From the NCBI GenBank assembly GCA_026397855.1, contig JAPLUA010000073.1, positions 1-11,179 on the forward strand: 11,179 nt of DNA, in the 5' to 3' direction. The first letter of the stretch is position 1. Each line of letters starts with the position of its first letter. The stretch comes from Verrucomicrobiota bacterium (lineage in GTDB: Bacteria > Verrucomicrobiota > Verrucomicrobiia > Limisphaerales > UBA8199). The notes beneath the pieces are model-generated. The model ran no database searches. It saw only the letters and a list, made by a program, of their open reading frames with translations, and was not told the origin of the DNA. Below are positions 1 to 5,500 of this stretch, piece by piece. Both the position numbers and the translations under genes were made by a program.

Positions 1-60
1 CGCTGGCCAGGATTCTCGTGCATACGGTCTTCTCCACCAAAGTGCGATTGACGACCGTGA
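1..60 (+). pseudogene. Fragment of a REP-associated (IS200-like) transposase N-terminus
   Basis: Read from base 3, the sequence gives LARILVHTVFSTK, which resembles the start of the small Y1 'REP-associated tyrosine transposases' (typically SLA-x-hydrophobic-x-H-x-VFSTK). These are HUH single-strand transposases linked to palindromic repeats. After STK the family match is lost: the frame runs on through the composite repeat that follows and stops at 159-161, with no HUH motif. The gene therefore seems broken soon after its first strand, apparently by repeat sequence. The true 5' end lies outside the window. The call rests on about 13 residues and on recalled family consensus, so it is tentative. 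Confidence 0.45.
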
Positions 61-87
61 AGGAAAAGACCGATGCAACCCCTTTCA

Positions 88-141
88 GGGTTGATTCCCA
101 CACCCGACATACACCCAGGGTAGCGCGCGGCGCGCAACCCT
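88..141 (+). repeat. Left half of a composite palindromic repeat, interrupted by the IS110 element
   Basis: It contains the hairpin CAACCC-ctttca-GGGTTG and then 'cccagggtagcgcgcggc' ending in GCGCAACCCT. The piece that should follow (TGGGCTTTG... then AATCCC-gtt-GGGATT) is found at 1581-1611, directly after the IS110 element. Joining the two sides at one shared CT gives GCGCAACCCTGGGCTTTG, a junction I recognise from memory as common in Verrucomicrobia composite repeats. The repeat's own left edge is uncertain; it may begin near 70. Confidence 0.6.
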
Positions 142-147
142 TATATG
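142..147 (+). promoter_or_regulatory. -10-like half of a junction promoter
   Basis: TATATG lies at the very left tip of the element. When the right end (TTGACA at 1558-1563) is joined to the left end through the CT core, the spacer between the two hexamers is exactly 17 nt. In the integrated state shown here this -10 has no visible matching -35 in the flanking repeat. Confidence 0.55.
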
Positions 148-217
148 TCATCTGGATATGATATTCTGGCACTCTCACATGCTCAGGTCTTTCCTCAACT
201 CCTCGGTCTCGTGGGAG

Positions 218-286
218 TGCTTCTCGCTGCGCGGTTCCACGGAGGCGAGCGTAGCGAGCCGGAGTGGCCCCGCGCAGCGAGAAGCA
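218..286 (+). repeat. Long perfect hairpin in the non-coding left end of the IS
   Basis: The arms 218-234 and 270-286 are perfectly complementary over 17 bp (TGCTTCTCGCTGCGCGG and its reverse complement). Inside, CCAC (237-240) pairs with GTGG (264-267) across a 2x2 internal loop. The 23-nt centre carries the direct repeat CGAGC-GTAG-CGAGC. It lies upstream of the bridge-RNA candidate and would be part of any transcript started at the element tip. It could be a processing, stability or termination structure, or a separate repeat inserted in the left end. I cannot tell which. Confidence 0.75.
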
Positions 287-374
287 GCAGGAAAATGGTG
301 CCCACGGCCATCTCGGCCTCCGTTGCGCTCTTGCCCTCATTTGGTTACTGCCTTCCTTCCAATCTCTTGCTTTT

Positions 375-562
375 CTTGCGCAGGCAAGAACCTGAGGCCG
401 ACGCCTTTGCGCAAAAGGCGATCGGCGGCGTGCGCGAGCTCGTCCAACCCTCGGACGGCCTTCGGCCAGTCCGCAGCCCAGCCGGAGCCGCGCACGCCCA
501 GTGCTCCAAACTCGAACGGTTGCCAGAGCGGCGGCCAAGCCCGTCAGCTCGTATAAGTAAGG
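375..562 (+). ncRNA. Candidate IS110 bridge RNA (seekRNA) with target- and donor-binding loops
   Basis: Consecutive stem-loops precede the transposase gene. The 5' hairpins are CTTGC/GCAAG (375-388) and GCCG-a-CGCCTTT/AAAGGCG-at-CGGC (397-426). The target loop has an outer stem 430-441 with 485-495 (11 bp, bulged A437), an apical hairpin 452-473, a left strand 442-451 and a right strand 474-484. The left strand carries CAACCCT (445-451), identical to the left target 135-141. The right strand carries AGCCCAG (475-481), the reverse complement of the right target CTGGGCT at 1579-1585. The donor loop has an apical stem 526-534 with 541-550. Its left strand carries ACGGTTGC (516-523), identical to the right end at 1572-1579, and its right strand carries TATAAG (552-557), the reverse complement of the left end CTTATA at 140-145. 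The order (5' hairpin, target loop, donor loop) is that of the IS621 bridge RNA. The outer donor stem is weak, so the 3' edge is uncertain and may run into the coding region. One core base of the donor-left guide (C524 against T1580) does not match. Confidence 0.75.
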
Positions 563-1552
563 ATGAGTCAGAACACGATCAAGACTATGCAAACCAATAA
601 TACAGTCGTCTATGCCGGTGTGGATGTCGCCAAAGCAACCCTGCAACTTCATTTGCAGGGTCAACAAACTGAGTTCAACAATACCCCCAAGGGCCTGCAC
701 CAGTTGTGCGCTCAACTGCAAAAGGCTCCCACGGTTCACGTCGTTTGCGAAGCCACCGGTGGCTATGAACGCGCCTTGGTCAAGGCCCTGCATCAAGAAC
801 AGATCCCGGTCTCGGTGACCAATCCGGCCCGCGTGCGTGCCGCGGCCCAGGCCCAAGGCCAGCGGGCAAAAACCGATCCGATCGACGCGCGCATGTTGAC
901 CGATTATGGACAGCGCTATCAGCCGGATCCGACGCCCCCCACCTCGGCTACCCAGGACCGACTGGTGGCACTGACCCAATGGCTCAAACAACTGGTCCAC
1001 GGGCGGGCTTTGGCCAAAACCCAAGCCGAGCATCATCAGGATCCCTTTGTTGGTCGGCAGCATGCCAAACTCATGACCCATCTCCAATCCCAGATCGCGG
1101 CGGTGGAAAAACAAATTGAAGCCTTGCTGGAACAAGATGCCGCGCTCAAGCGGCGCGTCGACTGCCTGGATGAAATCGAGGGTGTCGGACCTCGTACCGC
1201 CTGGATGGTCCTGGCTCATTTGCCCGAACTGGGACGATTGAACCGCCAAGAAGTAGGCGCCTTGGCCGGCCTGGCACCCTGGACCCGAGAAAGCGGCATG
1301 ATGAAGGGCAAAAGCTGCATTGGTGGCGGTCGCCCCGAAGTCCGCCTGGCCTTGTACATGGCGGCGCTGAGCGCGGCCCGATGTAACCCAGTATTGCGCT
1401 CTCTCTACAAGCGCCTTAGGGCCAAGGGAAAAGCGGCCAAGGTCGCCCTGACGGCCGTGATGCGCAGACTGTTGACTTATATGAATCATCGCATCAAAGC
1501 TCTCCCCTCGGAAACAGCAACTGCAACAGCCAAGAAGTCAAAAACACCATAA
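563..1552 (+). CDS. IS110-family transposase (DEDD/serine recombinase guided by bridge RNA)
   Basis: This is a 329-residue recombinase that excises and integrates its element using a bridge RNA. The N-terminal RuvC-like domain (DEDD_Tnp_IS110) shows D21 in GVDVAK, E63 in CEATGGYE, and D105/D108 in KTDPIDARMLTDYG. A coiled region at about 170-200 leads to the C-terminal Transposase_20 domain from about 201, with a helix-hairpin-helix-like segment LDEIEGVGPRTAWMV and the motif APWTRESGMMKGK. S244 there is the probable nucleophile. The E-to-D (42), D-to-D (3) and D-to-S (139) spacings equal those I recall for IS621 (E60, D102, D105, S241). The length is normal and no frameshift is seen, so it may be active. 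The ATG at 563 has AAGG directly against it, too close for normal initiation. ATG 587 (M9) is an alternative that would put the first Asp nearer its usual position and free the bridge-RNA 3' end. Confidence 0.93.
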   Translation: MSQNTIKTMQTNNTVVYAGVDVAKATLQLHLQGQQTEFNNTPKGLHQLCAQLQKAPTVHVVCEATGGYERALVKALHQEQIPVSVTNPARVRAAAQAQGQRAKTDPIDARMLTDYGQRYQPDPTPPTSATQDRLVALTQWLKQLVHGRALAKTQAEHHQDPFVGRQHAKLMTHLQSQIAAVEKQIEALLEQDAALKRRVDCLDEIEGVGPRTAWMVLAHLPELGRLNRQEVGALAGLAPWTRESGMMKGKSCIGGGRPEVRLALYMAALSAARCNPVLRSLYKRLRAKGKAAKVALTAVMRRLLTYMNHRIKALPSETATATAKKSKTP

Positions 1553-1557
1553 CGACA

Positions 1558-1563
1558 TTGACA
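1558..1563 (+). promoter_or_regulatory. -35 half (TTGACA) of a junction promoter at the IS right end
   Basis: A perfect TTGACA points outward 17 nt before the CT core. In a circle or tandem it would drive the left end (-10 at 142-147), hence the bridge RNA and transposase. In the present insertion it points into the repeat at 1581 onward. The next 17-nt-spaced hexamer there is GGGCTT, which is not -10-like. Confidence 0.55.
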
Positions 1564-1578
1564 AAATCAACACGGTTG

Positions 1579-1697
1579 CTGGGCTTTGTGATACAATCCC
1601 GTTGGGATTGGCCGATCTGGCTGGGCTGAGTGATGTCATCCCCGTTGGGATTGGGCGATCTGGCTGGGCTGAGTGATGTCATCCCCGTTGGGATTGG
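1579..1697 (+). repeat. Right half of the split repeat plus 43-bp tandem repeats
   Basis: Two 43-bp units, 1612-1654 and 1655-1697, differ only at their first base. A third, diverged unit (about 1578-1611, one indel) abuts the IS. Each unit ends with an AATCCC-gtt-GGGATT or ATCCCC-gtt-GGGATT hairpin and contains GCTGGGCT, the same right-half sequence into which the IS inserted. The units touch without unique spacers, so this is not a CRISPR array. No coding content is credible here. Confidence 0.85.
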
Positions 1698-1732
1698 CTG
1701 CTTTCCAGTCCGCAGAATGTCCAAACACCAGG

Positions 1733-1760
1733 CCCTCTCCTCCCTCGGGGGAGGAGAGGG
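1733..1760. repeat. Strong hairpin, 12-bp perfect arms
   Basis: CCCTCTCCTCCC (1733-1744) and GGGAGGAGAGGG (1749-1760) are perfect inverted arms around the loop tcgg. No T-run follows on either strand, so it is not a typical intrinsic terminator. A related GGCCGGGGAGAGG sequence occurs at 1810-1822, so this looks like an interspersed extragenic repeat. The stretch 1761-2063 beyond it holds short G+C-rich inverted repeats (for example CGGCG/CGCCG around 1971-1991) and no convincing gene. Confidence 0.7.
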
Positions 1761-2063
1761 AGAAGCCGCCGCGTCTCGCGCGGGACCTACCTTGACTCAA
1801 CAACAGGGGGGCCGGGGAGAGGTGCACCCCATGTAGTCTATCCCGCGGTGTTATCAGTAAGCCGGGCTCCGGAATAGACTTATGACGCGCCACCAAGTAA
1901 CTCGCACCCCAAGCCGCACCCTCGGGCTGGATGCCAGGCTGGCTCTATTGCTGTCAGTCCACGTTCTCTGCGGCGCGGAGCGAAACGCCGGGCAGGGGCC
2001 CCGGCCATTGGCTATCTGACCGGGCCTTGACGCCCTTGCTACGCTCACTTGTATCAAAACAGA

Positions 2064-3914
2064 ATGATTAGACACGAATTATCCCTGCTCGGCTGCCTGG
2101 TGGTGGCGTTATGCGCCTCCGCCGGTGACTCGGGTCGCTTTGAATCGCTGGGCGTTCCGGTCAGGGTCGGCGGGTTGAAGGCGTGCATCGCCGGCCCGGA
2201 CGGCCGCGGCGGCGAGGCGCTCTACTTCAACTTCAATCAGACCGGCGGAAAGCTGTTCCTGGTACAGGTGGATCCCGAGACCGGCCGGGCTCGGCAATTC
2301 AACGCGCCAGCGGGTCCGGGGGCGTGGGCTTTCATCTCGGGGCCTGACGACTGCATCTACCTCGGCACCTGGGACGGGGGCCTCATCCTGCGCTTTGACC
2401 CGGGGCAGCCCGACAAGGGTATTCAAGTTATCGGCCGTCCGGCAGCGAGCGAAAGCTACCTGTGGCAGTTCGATGTTGGCAAAGACGGCAAGCTCTACGC
2501 CTGCACCTACCCCGGGGCAAAGCTGGTGAGCTACGATACAAAGTCCGGCGCCATGGAGGACCTCGGCCGCATGCACCCTACCGAGATGTATGCCCGCAGC
2601 GTCGCGGTGGGCCCCAATGGCAAGGTCTATGTCGGCATCGGCACGGTGGTCGGTGACCTGGTGGTATTCGATCCCGCCACCCGGCAGCACCGCAGCTTGC
2701 TGCCGCAGGGCCTGCGCGGAGCCGCTGGATGGACCGCGGTCGGAGTTTCGCGCCAGGGCGATGGCAACGTCTATGCCACCTTTGGCACGAATCTGATGCG
2801 GTTGGATGATGAGACCCCAACCCGCGTGGCGGCCCTGCCCCCGGGGCCGCCCATCAAGCTCCGCGATGGCCGGGTGGTCAGCGCAATCGACCGCGGCCGT
2901 TTCACGCTGCGCGACCCGCGCACCGGCAGGACGGTCGAGCGCAGGTTTGAGTATTCCGCAAACGGGGATAGCATCTTTGTGGTCGGCGTCGGCCCGTCCA
3001 ACTGCGTCTATGGCAGCACGGTGCTGCCGATGGAGATTTTCCGCTACAGCCCAGCGGCAAACCGCAGCGAGCACCTCGGCGGCATGACCGGCGGCGAGGT
3101 TTATTCGATGCTCGAACGCGCGGGCAAACTCTACCTCTGCTACTACCCTGGCGCAGTGATGAACCTCTATGATCCGGCCAAACCGTTCTGGAAACATGGC
3201 GCCGGCCCCGATTGCAATCCCGTCAACTTTGGAGGCGTGGGCGACGGCCACTTGCGTCCGCGCGCGATGGTCTATGGTCCGGACGGCCTGATCTACGTCG
3301 GCAGCGAGCCGCCCTACGGTCAGCTCGGCGGCGCGATCGGTGTCTGGGATCCGAAGCAAAACCGCACCATCGAAAACTACCGCCATGTCATCACAAACCA
3401 GAGCATCGTATCGCTCGCCTGGGAGCCCGGAAGCGGGCTGATCTTCGGCGGCAGCGGTAACTACGGCGGCGGCGGCACCCGCAGCGTCGAGAAGGAGGCA
3501 AAGTTCTTCGCCTTCGATCCCAAGCGGCGGCAAAAGGTGTTTGAAACCGTGCTGGTCCCGGGAGCCCGCAATTACGCGGCTACCTTCGCGGCCAATGGGA
3601 AGGTGTTCACCACTGCGGGCGACACGCTTTTTGTCTTCGACCCCGGCACCCGCAAGGTCGTGCGCACGGTGCCGTTGACGGGTGCGGCGGTGGAAATATC
3701 CCTGGGCCAGCTCCCCGACGGCAGGCTGGTCGGCCTGACATCGAAGGGAGTCTATGTGCTCGACCCGGAGAGCGGGTCGCTGGTCCATACCGCGAAGGCC
3801 CCCGTCCACGTGCGCTGCGGATTTGCCCTGGCGGACAATGCCGTCTATTTCGGGTCCGGCGCCGAGTTGTGGCGCTACCACCTGCCGGACTTGGAGAAGC
3901 AAAAGGGGAAATGA
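2064..3914 (+). CDS. Exported beta-propeller repeat protein of unknown function
   Basis: This 616-residue protein starts at ATG 2064; an in-frame TTG at 2049 would add five polar residues before the signal. Residues 1-20 form a signal peptide (RH, then a hydrophobic run to LCASA, cleavage near 20/21), so it is periplasmic or outside. C17 is a poor lipobox cysteine. The mature part is built of about ten propeller-like repeats of the form GPDG-K-hYVGTY...L-hhFDP-TG. Examples are at 93-113, 139-158, 183-204, 231-247, 310-328, 352-371, 405-430, 455-486, 511-527 and 551-569. It resembles SMP-30/virginiamycin-lyase/PQQ-type propellers, with no haem CxxCH, no anchor and no recognisable catalytic signature. 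It may bind or act on a carbohydrate, as its neighbours are exported sugar-type enzymes, but that is inference. No Shine-Dalgarno sequence is obvious. A TTGACG at 2027-2032 lies upstream without a good -10. Confidence 0.85.
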   Translation: MIRHELSLLGCLVVALCASAGDSGRFESLGVPVRVGGLKACIAGPDGRGGEALYFNFNQTGGKLFLVQVDPETGRARQFNAPAGPGAWAFISGPDDCIYLGTWDGGLILRFDPGQPDKGIQVIGRPAASESYLWQFDVGKDGKLYACTYPGAKLVSYDTKSGAMEDLGRMHPTEMYARSVAVGPNGKVYVGIGTVVGDLVVFDPATRQHRSLLPQGLRGAAGWTAVGVSRQGDGNVYATFGTNLMRLDDETPTRVAALPPGPPIKLRDGRVVSAIDRGRFTLRDPRTGRTVERRFEYSANGDSIFVVGVGPSNCVYGSTVLPMEIFRYSPAANRSEHLGGMTGGEVYSMLERAGKLYLCYYPGAVMNLYDPAKPFWKHGAGPDCNPVNFGGVGDGHLRPRAMVYGPDGLIYVGSEPPYGQLGGAIGVWDPKQNRTIENYRHVITNQSIVSLAWEPGSGLIFGGSGNYGGGGTRSVEKEAKFFAFDPKRRQKVFETVLVPGARNYAATFAANGKVFTTAGDTLFVFDPGTRKVVRTVPLTGAAVEISLGQLPDGRLVGLTSKGVYVLDPESGSLVHTAKAPVHVRCGFALADNAVYFGSGAELWRYHLPDLEKQKGK

Positions 3915-3933
3915 TGCGTGATGCGTGATGCGT
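3913..3933 (+). repeat. 7-bp tandem repeat GATGCGT x3 across the stop codon
   Basis: Three perfect copies of gatgcgt start inside the TGA stop of the propeller gene. Similar short 'gtgatgcgtgatgc' runs are a familiar type of extragenic microsatellite in such genomes. The repeat may mark the point where the decayed remnant to its right was joined. Confidence 0.8.
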
Positions 3934-3948
3934 GATAAGCTTGGCGCG

Positions 3949-4195
3949 CACACCTGTGCTCCCGGCAAACCGTCCGTCGCCGAGCCCGAGTATCCGAATG
4001 ACGGCGCCACAGACCCCACGGACTGGACCGGGGTCAGCGGCGTTTACGGCGCACCTGCCAAGGCGGCGCAGGCCATCGTCGAACTTCAGCTCCGTTGGGC
4101 GTCGCGCTCCAGGATCGAATGGAGCGGTTGTTCCATGCTGGACGCCGCACCCTGTTCCGCTCAAACTTGCAGGCAACTATGTGGCACGCCCGTGA
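3949..4195 (+). pseudogene. Decayed remnant, probably the N-terminal region of a carbon-nitrogen hydrolase
   Basis: From about 3949 one frame reads AHTCAPGKPSVAEPEYPNDG, then DPTDWTGVSGVYGAPAKA, then AIVELQLRWASRSRIEWS (to about 4128). I recall this as the beta-rich lead-in domain of Verrucomicrobia carbon-nitrogen hydrolases, which normally goes on to a segment like RKVRLATVHYRP before the catalytic domain. Here the matching continuation, VPLKLAGNYVARP, is in the next frame (about 4157-4195), so there is a frameshift near 4145-4156. The Glu-Lys-Cys hydrolase domain is absent altogether. Sequence then switches directly to the oxidoreductase signal peptide. The assignment is from memory of the family and needs a database search. 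Confidence 0.5.
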
Positions 4196-5498
4196 GTTCT
4201 GTTTCTCCAGCAACCGAAGACAATTCCTTAAGGCCGCTGGCTTGCTGACAGTTGGGCCGTTAGTTCTGCCGCGCCATCTTTTCGGCGCTGACGCACCGAG
4301 CAAGAAGATCGGCATCGGCATGATCGGCATGGGACGCCAGGCCTACCATGCCAACCTGATGCCATTCCTCAACTCGCCCGACTGTGTCGTCACGGCCGTC
4401 TGCGATGTGGATTCGTGGCGGCTCGAGCAGGGGTTGCAGGCTGCCGAGAAGCACTACCAGAAGAGAATAGCCAAAGGCTACCGCGATTTTCGCGACCTGC
4501 TCGCCGACCCGAACGTTGACGCCGTAATGATCTCGACGCCCGACCACTGGCACGCGCCGATGGCCATCGCTGCCGTCAAAGCCGGCAAGGATGTGGCGCT
4601 TGAGAAGCCCATCACACGCTACATCAACGAAGGCCGCATCCTGGCTGATCTGGTCGCGAAGCACAAACGTGTGTTCCGGGTGGACAGCGAATTCCGTTCG
4701 CTCGAACCGATGCACCGGGCGGCCGAACTCGTCCGCAACGGCCGGCTCGGCAAGCTCCACGCCGTGCGAACCGGCTCGCCGAAAGAGGCTTTCCCCGAGG
4801 AACCGGAAAACGTCACTGAGCCACCGTCCGAGCTCGACTACGATCTCTGGCTCGGCCCGGCACCGAAGGTGGACTATATGCAGAAGCGCGTCCACACGCC
4901 GCACGACCTGAAATCGAGGCCCGGCTGGATGCGCAGCCGCGATTACTGCGACGGCATGATCACCAACTGGGGCACGCACCTCAACGACATCGGCCAATGG
5001 GGCGCCGGCACCGAGCGCACCGGGCCGGTGGAGGTGAAAGCCGCCGGCAAATTCCACGACGGCAAAGTCTGGAACGTGCTGGAGACATTCGACGCCTGGT
5101 ACAAGTTCGCCGATGGCCTCGAGATGTTTTACCAGATGGGCACACCGCACGTTCGGTTCGAAGGGGAGAAAGGCTGGATTCAGGTGACTTACCCCGACGG
5201 GCTCCAGGCCAGCGACCCGGGGATCTTGCGGGAGAAGATTGGCCCCGAGGAGACCCATTTCCCGCTGCGCAGCGAGAAGGCGGATTTCATCGAGTGCATC
5301 AAGAGCCGCGGACGGACGCTCGAGGACGAGGAAGTCGGCCAGCGCACCACCTCGCTCTGTCACCTCGCCCATATCGCCATCCAGCTCGGCGGCGTGAAGC
5401 TTGCTTGGGACCCCGAGAAGGAAACCTTCCCCGGCAACGCCGCCGCCAACAAACTCATTAACCGTCCGCCGATGCGGGCGCCGTGGAAATTGACATAA
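4179..5498 (+). CDS. Tat-exported Gfo/Idh/MocA-family oxidoreductase
   Basis: This is an NAD(P)-dependent dehydrogenase-type protein of about 439 residues, likely acting on a sugar, inositol or derivative outside the cytoplasm. A twin-arginine signal NRRQFLKAAG (12-21) is followed by a hydrophobic run ending near FGA (35-37). The Rossmann motif is GMIGMG (47-52), the cofactor-side EKP motif is 142-144 (K143), and NWGTHLNDIGQW (263-274) supplies the usual catalytic-site His (H267). The C-terminal domain is complete. Relatives normally start directly with M-x-RRQFLK; here that Met codon is missing (AGC-AAC-CGA). The nearest in-frame ATG is 4179, inside the hydrolase remnant, giving a 12-residue odd lead (MWHAREFCFSSN) with a weak AGG 5 nt upstream. 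TTG 4095 and ATG 4119 are longer alternatives. It is coupled to the next gene 2 nt downstream. Confidence 0.92.
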   Translation: MWHAREFCFSSNRRQFLKAAGLLTVGPLVLPRHLFGADAPSKKIGIGMIGMGRQAYHANLMPFLNSPDCVVTAVCDVDSWRLEQGLQAAEKHYQKRIAKGYRDFRDLLADPNVDAVMISTPDHWHAPMAIAAVKAGKDVALEKPITRYINEGRILADLVAKHKRVFRVDSEFRSLEPMHRAAELVRNGRLGKLHAVRTGSPKEAFPEEPENVTEPPSELDYDLWLGPAPKVDYMQKRVHTPHDLKSRPGWMRSRDYCDGMITNWGTHLNDIGQWGAGTERTGPVEVKAAGKFHDGKVWNVLETFDAWYKFADGLEMFYQMGTPHVRFEGEKGWIQVTYPDGLQASDPGILREKIGPEETHFPLRSEKADFIECIKSRGRTLEDEEVGQRTTSLCHLAHIAIQLGGVKLAWDPEKETFPGNAAANKLINRPPMRAPWKLT

Positions 5499-5500
5499 GC

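Larger units (their letters stand above)
142..1580 (+). mobile_element. IS110-family insertion sequence, apparently intact (about 1439 bp)
   Basis: Three independent signs set the ends. First, the flanks 1-141 and 1581-1611 rejoin into one continuous repeat if a single CT (140-141 or 1579-1580) is kept. Second, guide-like segments in the non-coding 5' region match the target and both element ends at these points. Third, joining right end to left end builds a TTGACA-N17-TATATG promoter, as in circular IS110 intermediates. The layout is a long 5' non-coding end of about 420 bp, one transposase gene, and a short 3' end of 28 bp. This is the IS110 group rather than the IS1111 group, which carries its RNA downstream. 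No terminal inverted repeats or target duplication beyond CT are seen, as is usual for the family. The ends could equally be written 140-1578. Confidence 0.72.

Noticed and set aside
145..600. Two open frames (151 and 132 codons) upstream of the transposase
   Set aside because: They run through the hairpins and guide loops of the IS left end. Both are rich in Ser, Arg and Pro with no domain, and the RNA reading explains the conserved-looking structure.
1612..1697. Possible CRISPR array
   Set aside because: The 43-bp units are directly adjacent with no spacers, and no cas genes are present.
1733..1760. Intrinsic terminator for the transposase gene
   Set aside because: The hairpin is strong but has no T-run on either side and lies 180 nt beyond the gene, outside the element. 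An extragenic repeat is more likely.
2027..2055. Promoter for the propeller gene (TTGACG with TGTATC 17 nt later)
   Set aside because: The -10 matches only three of six bases and would place the transcript start almost on the ATG. Too weak to call.
2109..4019. 636-codon open frame on the minus strand, antisense to the propeller gene
   Set aside because: It has no recognisable domain or start signal, while the + strand frame has a signal peptide and regular propeller repeats. Long antisense frames are expected at this G+C content.
4260..5372. 370-codon minus-strand frame opposite the oxidoreductase
   Set aside because: Shadow of a gene with clear Rossmann, EKP and GTHLND motifs on the + strand.
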